Counted from the stretch's first letter, positions 23,401 through 34,730 are shown. The stretch: 64,000 nt of DNA from Zygnema cylindricum (GCA_037447655.1 JBBHKE010000114.1:62001-126000), one strand, 5' to 3'. Translations and numbers: made by a program. Notes: generated from the sequence alone by a model not told the origin.

Positions 23401-24803
23401 TATCAAAATCCTTGTCATCTAATACAGAAGTAGACACAAGATTCTTACTCAACTGAGGAATGTTGAGCACATCTGAGAAGGTGAGAATAGAGGTCTTACC
23501 CTCCACTAAGACTTTCAGATCTACGGATCCCACTAGATTTGTGGTAACTACTCTCCCATCCCCATACTCTATTTCCACAGTAGGGATCTTTCTTAGCTTA
23601 GTGAAGAGGTGCCTATCACGACACATATGCATGGATGCACCTGAGTCGATGATCCATCTTTCCTCTGGTGCTTCCCGAATGGCTCCAAGGGCACACTTCT
23701 GTTTTCGAGGGATCTCCTTCTCCTCTAGATTCTTGTCAAGAAGAAGCTCCCCATCCTTCTCCTTGGAGCACTCGTCTTCCTCGGTCTCTCCTTTCACTCG
23801 TGTGACCACAAGTGCTTTTTTCTTCCCTGCGGAAGAACCACCTCCACGATTTTTTTGGAGCCTTAACTGCGATAGCTTGATGTAATCAGCTATGAAGTGC
23901 CCCGGCTTTTTGCAAAAATGACAAAGGCCCTTTGGAGTCCTCGGTTCTCCAAATTGATCTTTTTCCCCTTTAAAGTTGTGGTACGGCTTCTTCGGATCTT
24001 TCCTCCATCGATCAGTTTCGGCAACTAGAGCTTGCACGCTCATACCTCCTCTTCAAATCTCAATAGTGTTTTCCTGTACAAGTATCATTCAAACCACGGT
24101 GCTCCAATTGTTAGCACTATCATCCATTTGTTGCACTCGGTACACTATATTTTCATACTCCTCCGGCAACTTCATGATGAGAGTGTTAACTTTCATCTTC
24201 ATCGTGCCTGTCCATCCGCCACTCTCTATCTCCATGTATAGACAAGAGAGATCGGTGCAATAGTCCAACATCTTTCCTCCTTTGAAAGTGTAACTGATCA
24301 GCCTTTGCTCAGCCAGCTGAAGCTCCTTAATGGTACCTGCTCTATAGATCTCCACTAAGGTCATCCACAACTCCTCAACCTTGAAGATTCGAAGGTGAGA
24401 AGTTGCCAACGCTTGGGTGAGGTGCCTCAAAATGAAGTGCCTTGTATTCATGTTGGTGTACTCCCACAACTGAATGTCGTTTTCCCCGGTCTTCACGGCC
24501 ACCGCTTCAGGACATGGCAATAGGAGTGAGAGGTGTCTCCTTTCCTTTCCCTTTTTCGGACACACTGCTGTCCCTATCATGTGTCTCCTCCGTTGGAGCA
24601 GATTCCGCTGCAGAAAACCTTACTCCTCCAAACCTTGGTGGAGTTCCTTGAGATGGACGTTTCACTTGTCCACTAACAATACCCCAGTATCGTTTCTCAC
24701 ATAATACCCCTTTCATCATAGCTTCCCAGTAAATGAATCCAGATCCGTTGAATAGTGGTACCCTAGAGGGTGGGCCCATAACCTGCAATTCTGTGTCCTC
24801 CAT
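20445..24803 (-). pseudogene. Copia family A1 gag-pol, broken
   Basis: The order on the minus strand is that of Ty1/copia. Gag starts at 24803 (inside the 5' LTR) with a UBN2-type domain and a zinc knuckle CHFCKKPGHF whose last Cys is replaced by Tyr. Protease WIIDSGASMHMC (about 23660) is intact. GAG-pre-integrase has an HHCC-type region in which one Cys is Ser (DDSSGCNQGKAHRLPF). The integrase core has SSDNGGEYTS and NPEQNGVAERLNR. RT has the IYVDDLL block and RNase H has MEAEYMASCSAVKELMWV. Lesions: TGA in gag (about 24100), a stop before LHGTP (about 22905), a frameshift after MRQP (about 21630) and a stop near 21222. Only a few lesions separate it from an open frame, so it is fairly young. 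It cannot be autonomous as it stands. Confidence 0.9.
24769..24783 (-). other. Primer binding site, half-tRNA-iMet type (element A1)
   Basis: GGTTATGGGCCCACC on the minus strand directly follows the LTR terminal CA. It is the exact complement of GGUGGGCCCAUAACC, the anticodon arm of plant initiator tRNA-Met as I recall it. The same bases encode gag residues (Q)VMGPP. No standard TGGTATCAGAGC site is present downstream. Confidence 0.8.
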
Positions 24804-25780
24804 TTCGACCAAGAATGAGGAAGCCTCTAGGTAGTTTTTTACTAACCCACTTTCAACGAGAGCAACTGCTACCCTAGTAGATAAATAGATAACCTGACTG
24901 CACCCGTGTGCATTCTGGACTCCCTTGAGTCCACAGCAAAAGGAATCACTGAAAACGCTTTACCAAGCGATTAATTATTAAGCGGCAAAGATGCCGATAT
25001 TTATACAAGCTTGTTGGGAGAGAGGCGGCTACCTCCTCAATCCACTAAGTCCTAAACCCTCTCACAACCCCTATCTACTGAAGTACGGGACCAATCATAA
25101 GACTGTATAGTACAGAAAAGTTCCATGGCCGATGTACTTTATGTACGGCCTGTGTACGATAAGGCCATGGAGGGGACGTCTATCTCCTTCGGACTTGTTC
25201 TCACGCTCTCCGGGATTCCGTCTTCCCAATGACATATTGCCAAGTGTCGCCAGGTTGTGTTACATCTGTAAACCGCCAAAGGGGCCATTCCAGGATCTCG
25301 GCGATGATGTGAGCCGTCGGATCTAAGTCGGCTTAAATTCCCAGCCGTTCAAAACAAATAACCGGTACATTTGTTTCATACGCACTTAATTTCCCAACTA
25401 GTTTCTATGTATCCTATTTGTAATCCCGTTAATCGGATTAGTCGTCTATCTATTGTTTAAATAGCTATCGAACCCTATCTATCCTAACGGACTACTACGA
25501 CAGACTGGTAAGGGTTGACGGCTATGCCTCGCCCTACTGGTCGGAGGTTCGAGTCCTGCCGGACTCAACCTTTTTGGTTGAGAGTGACTTAGGTCACTCT
25601 TAAGCCCTGCCTATGGAGCTAAGGCAGCCATGGCTCCACCGCCCTCTCTCTCCTTCAATGACTACAACAAGTATGGGGGTCAGAGAGAGAAGGTGGAGGC
25701 AAGCTGCCTCTGCTTTTCTTTTCCTTTTTATTTTAATTAAGTCTTAGAAAATACCTCTCCTAAATCTAGTGATTTCAACA
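24784..25780 (-). mobile_element. 5' LTR of copia family A1, right copy
   Basis: A 997-bp LTR starts TGTTGAAATCACTAG at 25780 and ends GAATTGCA at 24784. It carries a TATAAATA box (minus, 25005-24998) followed by R/U5, the gag ATG at 24803-24801, and an antisense tRNA-like module at about 25491-25569 (box B 25546-25556). No 5-bp target duplication is visible: CTTAG precedes 17580 and TTGTT follows 25780. This suggests rearrangement of the locus ends. Confidence 0.9.
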
Positions 25781-26510
25781 TTGTTTTGAAGAAGGACAAC
25801 AAGTTATTTGACGGTTGTGCGCAAATGGGTTCGTTTGTTGAAAACTTGTCGTTATTGTGCATGCGTGATTATAGCGAACTTACGGCGCGATATTTTGATT
25901 GCATGACTAGTAGAGGTCGCAAAAGTCAAAATTTTACATAACCGAAACCGACCGTTTTTTTTTTCAAAATCTGAGTAACCGACGCCTGATCGGGTTAAGT
26001 CACGCTCCAAAATTGTTAACCGTTAAACGACCGACGTTTACGAAAATAAAAGTTAACCGAATCTCGATTTCTCGCGACTAATCGTGCTCGCCCGTAACCG
26101 AAAAAATACAAAATTTTCTAATGTACAACGTATGAATAAGCTAATAATTACAATTTGTCGCGTTCCCTTAGATTTGCGAAATGAATAATGTTTACCAACG
26201 TGTCAGATTTGCGAAGCTTTGTCGCGTTATTTAAGATTTGCGAAATGAATAGTGTACTACATTGTGAATCGTTATTAGCCTTATGCACTCTATATCGGCA
26301 ACCCAAAATTTTGACATTAATACCTTAAATAGAACAAATTACACTATTTAAAGACATGGACCATAATCCGCCACGTCTCCTGGCACTAAATTTGAATGAG
26401 TGACACTATTTTTTTCTTTACTCTAATAATTTATATAGTCAAATAACGATTTGAAGTGTACCGTGTCAGATTTGCGACTCTTTGTCGCATTCCCTAAGAT
26501 TGAAATGAAT
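25781..26510. repeat. Satellite-like DNA, unit about 64 bp, with spacer
   Basis: From about 26155, diverged copies of a unit containing TTTGCGA-GCTTTGTCGC(G/A)TT-CC(C)TAAGATTTGCGAAATGAAT and TACTACCGTGTCAGA recur (26155, 26218, 26462). The array continues beyond the large retroelement locus at 50394-50540. 25781-26150 and 26280-26460 show nothing recognisable. Confidence 0.65.
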
Positions 26511-27062
26511 CATAGTTCAAAAATAGGTGAACGTACGCCCATACAATATGCCTATTGTACGCAAAACATACAATATGCCCCTTAAGACCCATATTGTATT
26601 GGCCGCAAAATGAAATAAAATAGGAACAGGGTTGAGTTGCACATCGATTGATAGAGAAATAAATATCATGTCTAACTTTTGAAAAACATTCGGACAAAAA
26701 AAATTTTTTCTGTGAGATTTGAGGTAATTTTTATTTATACCGTCAGATTCGGACGATCGTACAGTCGCTGATCAAAGTAGCGATCTAAGAAGATCAAATG
26801 AAAAACACATAACACAACTTACAATAGGACTTACGTCCTCGTTTATATTTTCCGGGATTTTTTTCCCGCGAAATGTAGTCCTACGCCGTGTCAGTTCGCT
26901 AAAAAAAATTGTCCGACGACCGCACTGTTTTATGATGATACGTCATATTCGTACGGTCGTTCAGGGGTGTGCACAACGCTCACACATACAGTATGCCACA
27001 TCAGCGGGAGTTTTGTGCCAAGTTTTGTGCGCCTACCATAAAACGCCTACTTTTGAACTATG
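26511..27062. mobile_element. hAT-like MITE, family M2 copy 2
   Basis: This 552-bp element has ends CATAGTTCAAAAATAGG (26511) and CCTACTTTTGAACTATG (27062). The 8-bp duplication AAATGAAT flanks it (26503-26510 and 27063-27070). The interior is collinear with M2 copy 1 read in reverse. It inserted into the satellite-like repeat. No coding capacity. Confidence 0.93.
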
Positions 27063-27090
27063 AAATGAATAGCGTTACTACCGTGTTAGA

Positions 27091-28133
27091 TGTTGAAATT
27101 AATAGATTTCTAGAGTATTTTCTAGGTTTAAATATGATAGTATAAAAGAAAAGAAAAGGACAAGCAGCCTGCCTCCACCTCTCCTCTCTCTAGCCCACAT
27201 ACTTGTTGTAGTCACTGAAGGATAGAGAGGGTGGTTGATCCATGGCTGCCTTAGTTCAACAGGAATTTATTTTCAGTAGGTTACTAAAAATATACCTGAC
27301 GGATCCGGGATTGGATCCCGGTACCTGTGGTTCGTCAAGTTGGCAGATAACGGTCAACTTTATCCTATAAGACTAGGACCGATGCTAAGTCATATAGTAT
27401 GTGATAGATATATATATATATATTCAGGGAGGAACAAATCCAGTTAACTAAAACTGTATACGGCATGCATAGATACATTTTTATGAAAGTACGAAGTACG
27501 ATTCTATTTCGAAACAGATACCATGCATTTTGTTTCGAAAGTGAAACAAATGTCGCGCAAGTATTTATAACGGCTAAGATTGCGTCTCGCTGCAAATCCA
27601 ACGGCGCACATCATAGCCAAAATCCCGGAGTGGTCACTTTGGCATTTTGTGACGTGGCATGACCTGGAGCCACGTGGAGAGATGACATTGGGTCATGGGA
27701 ATTCGGAGGAGTGTACGGACGAGTGAAAAGCAAACACGCGTCCACTTAATAACCTTGTCGTACATAGACCGAAAAAAAGGTACAACGGCGCTAGTACTCT
27801 TTGGTACGGTACAGTAATCTGATTGGTCCGTACTTCAATAGATAGAAGTTATTAGAGGGAATCAGGACTTAGAAAATTTTGGTAGGTAGTCACCTCTCCC
27901 TTTGAGAGTTTGTACAAATTGGCATTTTTACTGCCTCATAACTTAACGGCTAGTTGGCCGTTTTCATTGATTCTTTTTGCTACGGACTCAAGGGAGTCTA
28001 GGCTGCATAAGGGTACAGTCAAACTGTCATTTTTCGTTCTTGGACAGCAGTGATTGTGGCTTGAAGTGGGTTAGTTAAATATTATCTAGAGGCTTCCTGT
28101 ATTATGTGGTCCAATGGAGGACACAAAATTGCA
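27091..28133 (+). mobile_element. LTR-B1
   Basis: LTR TGTTGAAATTAATAG...ACAAAATTGCA, 1043 bp, the first of five B LTRs. The antisense tRNA-like T arm CCGGG-loop-CCCGG is at 27305-27321; its loop has one base change versus other copies. A short TA microsatellite lies near 27410. The gag ATG (28114) is within the LTR. Confidence 0.93.
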
Positions 28134-30119
28134 GGTTATGGGCCCACCCTCTGGGGTGCTCACCTTCAATGGATTTGGGTTCATCTATTGGGAAGCCATG
28201 ATACTGGTGTAGAAACTAATGGTTTTATTAGTATTTTCTAGGTCTGAAAAGAAATATAGAAGTCGAGGCAGTCTATCTCTAACTTCTCTCTCCAACTCTC
28301 AAACTTCTCGCAGTCACTGAGAAATTGGAGAGGAAGCTAGAGCTATGGCTACCTTGGCTATCCTGAGGTTACGGGAAATTTATATTAGGGTTTATTTATT
28401 TAAGTAAAAGTCATGTGCCGGCGGCAGGATTTGATCCTTGTACCTACCGGCCGGCAGGCAGGAAATAGCCGGTAGCCTTAGCCGTTTAGTCTAGCGGTAG
28501 TGTTACGTATCATATAGTTTGATATTTATTTAAATATGTATACGTGCGATAAACCATTTAACTGAAATGAATTACGGGATACATAGATCCAGTAATATAT
28601 AATGTACGACTTACGGTACGGACAAAAATCAGTACCGCGCATTTGTTTCGTAAATGAAACAAATACCGCGCATGTATTTATTACGGCTACGATTAAAGCC
28701 GAATTTAATCGGACGGCCGGGATTAGCGCCGAGATCGCGGAGGAAGATTTCGGCGGTTTGTGGCCATCGCCACATCGGATGACGCGTGGCGAAATTCCGT
28801 TGGATTGTGGAATCTCCGGAGATTATGGCACCGAATCCGGATTTGACATGTGTCGACATTTTGGCCATGTCGTACAATGTCCGTACATAAAGTACACCGG
28901 CAGCTGTACTTTTACGTACGGAACTCAATTCTGATTGGTTCCGTACATCAGTAGATAGAGTCTGTGAGAGAGATAGGACTTAGAAAAATTAGAAGATAGG
29001 ACCCTCTCTCCCAGAGAGCTTCTGTACAAAAGGTCAACTTTGACCCTCCATAACTTACTGCTCAGGGGAGCAAATTCAGAGATTCTTTTTGCTATCGACT
29101 CAAGGGAGTCTTGTCTTCACAAGGGTGAAGTTGGTCAGAGTTTTTGTCTGCCAAGGTGGTAGTTATTTTTGCTTAAACACAAAGGGGTCAGGATTATCCT
29201 AGAGGCTTTTTGGAAGCTGTCCACTCTGAGGACTTATGGAGGTCTCAGAGTTTCAGATGGGAGCTTTATGCAAAAAACGATACCGGGGTATCGTCACTGG
29301 ATAAGTGAAACGTCCACCTTTGGGAACTCCACCAAGATTTGGAGGAGTAAGGTTTCCTGCAGCAACGGCTGCCTCAGCCGAGGAGGCAGATGATGGGGAC
29401 AGCAATGTGTCCGAAAAGGGGAAAGGGAAGGAGACACCCCTCACTCCTATTGCCATAGCTTAATCTATTTTATGAAATGTACCAGGCCGGACATAGCGGC
29501 ACCAGTTGAAGTACTCAGTAGGAGACTTAATGATCCTAGGAAGAGAGAGTGGGAGGCAACCAAGAGAGTCATGAGATATCTGGTAGGAACTAGAGAGTTA
29601 TGGTTGCATTTGGGAGGGGAGCACATTGACATCACTACTTGGAGTGATCCAGTTATGGGGACGCACCTATGAGACGATGCACTTCTGGGTATGTGTTCTA
29701 TGTTGGGCAAGGTGCTTGCTGTTGGAACAGTAAGCAACAAAAGGTGGTTGCTCAGTCCACTATGGAGGCTGAGTACATGGCCTCTTGTTATGTTGTGAAA
29801 GAGTTAATGTGGGTCAAGTCCTTGCTTCAAGAACTGGGGTATATGTAGGAGAGAGTAAATGAAGTGTTTTGTGATAATTAAGCGGCCATAGCAATTGCAG
29901 CCAATCCAAAACATCATTTTAAGGCTAAACATATGGACATAAGATTAAGTTTTATAAGAGAAAAAGTGGAGAATAAAATAGTTAATCTTGTATATAGATT
30001 TGATGAGGAAATCGTGGCTGATATGATGACCAAACCTGTGCCCTCTCCAAAGTTAAAATATTGCAGAGAAAAGTGTGGATTAAAAGAAAAGTGAAAATTA
30101 GACTAGGAAATAAGGTGTG
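28134..30119 (+). pseudogene. Hybrid unit 1 internal region: gag start fused to RNase H, split by a solo LTR
   Basis: It begins with primer site GGTTATGGGCCCACC (28134-28148) and the first gag codons, and is interrupted by solo LTR-C (28208-29255). Gag resumes at 29256 and runs to about 29460. There it jumps to the RNase H domain (MKCTRPDIAAPVEVLS). A 1-base loss at AGTGATCC (about 29646) and a TAA in the CDN-motif region (about 29879) break it; both are shared by units 2 and 3. An extra TAG (about 29848) is private to unit 1. The end is a poor polypurine tract before LTR-A2. Confidence 0.87.
28208..29255 (+). mobile_element. Solo LTR of family C
   Basis: TGTAGAAACTAATGG...GAGTTTCA, 1048 bp, matches the LTRs of element C in opposite orientation. 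It is inserted in gag codons of unit 1. The uninterrupted sequence in unit 2 shows the target GATGG, seen at the right (29256-29260) and as ACTGG at the left. The antisense tRNA-like module lies near 28426-28510. No internal sequence remains, so this is a solo LTR. Confidence 0.9.
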
Positions 30120-31167
30120 TGTTGTAATAATTAGTTTTATTGTATTTTCTAGGTCTAAATTAATTAGCGGAAAACATACAAAGAAAATGAAGGCAGCCTG
30201 CCACCATCTCTTCTCTCTTGCCCCTATACTTGTTGTAGTCACTGAAGGAGAGAGAGAGAGCGATGGAGCCATGGCTGCCTCAGCTCCATGGGAAGGACTA
30301 AAAAGTGACTTAAGTCACTCTCAACAAAAGGTTGAGTCCGCCAGGACTCGAACCCCCGACCAGCAGAGCGCGGCGTACCCGTTAGCTCTAACCAGTCTGT
30401 CGTAGAAGTCCGTTAGGAGAAATAGGGTTTGATTAGTATTTAAACTGTTGTACTATAGAGAAATCATTTAACTTAAAATGTTTACGGCGTGCATAGATAC
30501 AGTTTGATAAAGTACAAAGTACTATACTAATTTGAAACCCATATCGCGCATTTTGTTTCGACATCAAAACAAATATCGCGCAAGTATTTATTACGGCTGA
30601 GATTACATTTCGCGTCAAATCTGACGGCGCACATCATCGCCGAAATCCCGCAATGGTAACTTTGGCTTTTAGTGACGTGGCATGACTTGGCGCCACGTGG
30701 AGAGACGACATTTGTTTGCATGAATTTCGAGGAACGTACGGACGAGTGGAAAATGGACACGCGTCCACCTAATGGCCTAGTCGTACAGAGGCCGTACAGA
30801 AAGTACATAGGCAGTAGTACTTTCTGGTACTGTACAGTGTTCTGATTGGTTCGAACATGCAATAGATAGGGGCTGTGAGAGGAACTAGGAAAAACTAGGA
30901 CTTAGGAAAAATCAGGAAGATAGTCTTCTCTCTCTTTGAGAGTTTGTATAAATTGGCATATTTGCCACCGTATACCTTATCGCCTAGTTGGGCGTTTTCA
31001 GAGATTTCTTTTTCTACGGACTCAGGGGAACCCAAGCTGCACAAGGGTGCAGTCAAATTGTCTGTTTGTCTGCTTGGGTAGCAGTAGTTTCCGTTGAAAG
31101 TGGGTTAGTTAATAACTATCTAGAGGCTTCTTGTATTTTGTAGTCTTATGGATGACACAAAATTGCA
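30120..31167 (+). mobile_element. LTR-A2, unit 1
   Basis: TGTTGTAATAATTAG...ACAAAATTGCA, 1048 bp. It has a TATAAAT box at 30947-30953, an antisense tRNA-like module at about 30330-30408 (box B complement 30344-30354) and a palindrome around GTGACTTAAGTCAC. The right flank is RNase H of a B element, so this LTR is the 3' end of an A2 element that had inserted there. Confidence 0.92.
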
Positions 31168-31431
31168 ATGAAGGAGGGAGTGCATGAAATCTTTTGCGAT
31201 AATCAAGCTGCAATCGCAATTGCACCCAATCCAAAACACCATTTCAAAGCAAAACATATGGACATAACATTAAGATTCGTAAGAGAAAAAGTTGAAAATA
31301 AAATTTTAAATCTTGTGTATAGACCTGATGAAGAAATGGTGGCTGACATGATGACCAAACCTGTGCCCTCTCCTAAATTAAAATATTGTCGGGAAAAATG
31401 CGGGTTGAAAGAAAATTTAAAATTAGACTAG
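31168..31431 (+). pseudogene. B-element RNase H C-terminus, unit 1
   Basis: An open fragment of 87 codons, from KEGVHEIFCDNQAAIAIA to LKENLKLD-stop, is followed by polypurine tract GAAAATAAGGGGAG (31431-31444) and LTR-B2. It corresponds to 49080-49338 of the full B element and is the segment lying right of the A2 insertion point. Confidence 0.9.
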
Positions 31432-31444
31432 AAAATAAGGGGAG

Positions 31445-32485
31445 TGTTGAAATTAATAGATTTCTAGAGCATTTTCTAGGTTTAAATATGTTAGTATAAA
31501 AGAAAAGAAATGGACGGGCAGCCTGCCTCCACCTCTCCTCTCTTTAGCCCCCATACTTGTTGTAGTCACTGAAGGATAGAGAGGGTGGTTGATCCATGGC
31601 TGCCTTAGTTCAACAGGCAGTTATTTTTAGTAGGTTACTAAAAATATACATGACGGATCCGGGATTTGATCCCGGTACCTGCGGTTCGTCAATTTGGCAG
31701 ATAGCGGTCAGCTTTATCCTATAAGACTAGGACCAATGCTAAGTGATATAGTATGTGATAGATATATATATATATTTAGGGAGGAACAAATCCATTTAAC
31801 TAAAACTGTATACGACATGCATAGATACAGTTTTATGAAAGTACGAAGTACGATTCTATTTCGAAACGGATACCACGCATTTTGTTTCGAAAGTGAAACA
31901 AATGTCGCGCAAGTATTTATAACGGCTAAGATTGCGTCTCGCTGCAAATCCAACGGCGCACATCATCGCCAAAATCCCGGAGTGGTCACTTTGGCGTTTT
32001 GTGACGTGGCATGACGTGGAGCCACGTGGAGAGATGACATTCGGTCATGGGAATTCCGAGGAATGTACGGACGAGTGACAAGCAGACACGCGTCAGCTTA
32101 ATAGCCTTGTCGTACATAGACCGTACAAAAGGTACACCGGCAATAGTACTTTTTGGTACGGTACAGTAATCTGATTGGTCCGTACTTTAATAGGTAGAAG
32201 TTATTAGAGGGAATCAGGACTTAGAAAATTTTGGTAGGTAGTCACCTCTCCCTTTGAGAGTTTGTACAAATTGGCATTTTTACTGCCTCATAACTTATAG
32301 GCTAGTTGGCCGTTTTCATTGATTCTTTTTGCTACGGACTCAAGGGAGTCTAGGCTGCATAACGGTACAGTCAAACTGTCCTTTTTCGTTCTTGGACAGC
32401 AGTGATTGTGGCTTGAAGTGGGTTAGTTAAAAACTATCTAGAGGCTTCCTGTATTATGTGGTCCAATGGAGGACACAAAATTGCA
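31445..32485 (+). mobile_element. LTR-B2
   Basis: 1041 bp, TGTTGAAATTAATAG to ATTGCA. Antisense T arm at 31659-31675 (perfect 5-bp stem CCGGG/CCCGG). Gag ATG at 32466-32468 inside the LTR. It closes unit 1 and opens unit 2. Confidence 0.93.
32001..32029 (+). promoter_or_regulatory. G-box/TGACG motif cluster in LTR-B2
   Basis: GTGACGTGG, ATGACGTGG and GCCACGTGG lie in tandem. TGACG and CACGTG are known bZIP target cores in plants. CCACGTG also occurs in the A and C LTRs, so it is a shared upstream motif. No activity is shown by sequence alone. Confidence 0.5.
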
Positions 32486-33418
32486 GGTTATGGGCCCACC
32501 CTCTGGGGTGCTCACCTTCAATGGATTTGGGTTCATCTATTGGGAAGCCATGATGATGGGAGCTTTATGCAAAAAACGATACCGGGGTATCGTCACTGGA
32601 CAAGTGAAACGTCCACCTTTGGGAACTCCACCAAGATTTGGAGGAGTAAGGTTTCCTGCAGCAACGGCTGCCTCAGCCGAGGAGGCAGATGATGGGGACA
32701 GCAATGTGTCCGAAAAGGGGAAAGGGAAGGAGACACCCCTCACTCCTATTGCCATAGCTTAATCTATTTTATGAAATGTACCAGGCCGGACATAGCGGCA
32801 CCAGTTGAAGTACTCAGTAGGAGACTTAATGATCCTAGGAAGAGAGAGTGGGAGGCAACTAAGAGAGTCATGAGATATCTGGTAGGAACTAGAGAGTTAT
32901 GGTTGCATTTGGGAGGGGAGCACATTGACATCACTACTTGGAGTGATCCAGTTATGGGGACGCACCTATGAGACGATGCACTTCTGGGTATGTGTTCTAT
33001 GTTGGGCAAGGTGCTTGCTGTTGGAACAGTAAGCAACAAAAGGTGGTTGCTCAGTCCACTATGGAGGCTGAGTACATGGCCTCTTGTTATGCTGTGAAAG
33101 AGTTAATGTGGGTCAAGTCCTTGCTTCAAGAACTGGGGTATATGAAGGAGAGAGTAAATGAAGTGTTTTGTGATAATTAAGCGGCCATAGCAATTGCAGC
33201 CAATCCAAAACATCATTTTAAGGCTAAACATATGGACATAAGATTAAGTTTTATAAGAGAAAAAGTGGAGAATAAAATAGTTAATCTTGTATATAGATTT
33301 GATGAGGAAACCGTGGCTGATATGATGACCAAACCTGTGCCCTCTCCAAAGTTAAAATATTGCAGAGAAAAGTGTGGATTAAAAGAAAAGTGAAAATTAG
33401 ACTAGGAAATAAGGTGTG
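32486..33418 (+). pseudogene. Hybrid unit 2 internal region (gag/RNase H fusion)
   Basis: The layout is that of unit 1 without the solo LTR. Primer site 32486-32500, gag reading METDTKLQ-like start then VMGPPSGVLTF to PLTPIAIA and a stop at 32760, then RNase H from 32771. It carries the same frameshift near 32947 and the same TAA near 33178 as units 1 and 3. It serves as the uninterrupted reference for the LTR-C insertion in unit 1. Confidence 0.88.
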
Positions 33419-34466
33419 TGTTGTAATAATTAGTTTTATTGTATTTTCTAGGTCTAAATTAATTAGCGGAAAACATACAAAGAAAATGAAGGCAGCCTGC
33501 CACCATCTCTTCCCTCTTGCCCCCATACTTGTTGTAGTCACTGAAGGAGAGAGAGAGAGCGATGGAGCCATGGCTGCCTCAGCTCCATGGGAAGGACTAA
33601 AAAGTGACTTAAGTCACTCTCAACAAAAGGTTAAGTCCGCCAGGACTCGAACCCCCGACCAGCAGAGCGCGGCGTACCCGTTAGCTCTAACCAGTCTGTC
33701 GTAGAAGTCCGTTAGGAGAAATAGGGTTTGATTAGTATTTAAACTGTTGTACTATAGAGAAATCATTTAACTTAAAATGTTTACGGCGTGCATAGATACA
33801 GTTTGATAAAGTACAAAGTACTATACTAATTTGAAACCCATATCGCGCATTTTGTTTCGACATCAAAACAAATATCGCGCAAGTATTTATTACGGCTGAG
33901 ATTACATTTCGCGTCAAATCTGACGGCGCACATCATCGCCGAAATCCCGCAATGGTAACTTTGGCTTTTAGTGACGTGGCATGACTTGGCGCCACGTGGA
34001 GAGACGACATTTGTTTGCATGAATTTCGAGGAACGTACGGACGAGTGGAAAATGGACACGCGTCCACCTAATGGCCTAGTCGTACAGAGGCCGTACAGAA
34101 AGTACATAGGCAGTAGTACTTTCTGGTACTGTACAGTGTTCTGATTGGTTCGAACATGCAATAGATAGGGGCTGTGAGAGGAACTAGGAAAAACTAGGAC
34201 TTAGGAAAAATCAGGAAGATAGTCTTCTCTCTCTTTGAGAGTTTGTATAAATTGGCATATTTGCCACCGTATACCTTATCGCCTAGTTGGGCGTTTTCAG
34301 AGATTTCTTTTTCTACGGACTCAGGGGAACCCAAGCTGCACAAGGGTGCAGTCAAATTGTCTGTTTGTCTGCTTGGGTAGCAGTAGTTTCCGTTGAAAGT
34401 GGGTTAGTTAATAACTATCTAGAGGCTTCTTGTATTTTGTAGTCTTATGGATGACACAAAATTGCA
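33419..34466 (+). mobile_element. LTR-A2, unit 2
   Basis: 1048 bp, almost identical to the LTR at 30120 (rare single-base differences such as GTTAAGTCC for GTTGAGTCC near 33630). Antisense box B complement at 33643-33653. Confidence 0.92.
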
Positions 34467-34730
34467 ATGAAGGAGGGAGTGCATGAAATCTTTTGCGATA
34501 ATCAAGCTGCAATCGCAATTGCACCCAATCCAAAACACCATTTCAAAGCAAAACATATGGACATAACATTAAGATTCGTAAGAGAAAAAGTTGAAAATAA
34601 AATTTTAAATCTTGTGTATAGACCTGATGAAGAAATGGTGGCTGACATGATGACCAAACCTGTGCCCTCTCCTAAATTAAAATATTGTCGGGAAAAATGC
34701 GGGTTGAAAGAAAATTTAAAATTAGACTAG
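34467..34730 (+). pseudogene. B-element RNase H C-terminus, unit 2
   Basis: Same 87-codon fragment as at 31168-31431, followed by the polypurine tract and LTR-B3. Confidence 0.9.

Noticed and set aside
17580-25780. Two independent A1 insertions side by side
   Set aside because: The middle LTR is shared and the gag parts are nearly identical, so recombination at one locus explains it better; no separate target duplications are seen.
28606-28934. Protein-coding gene on either strand (110 and 99 codons)
   Set aside because: The stretch lies wholly inside the solo family C LTR and recurs in other LTR-C copies with disrupted frames.
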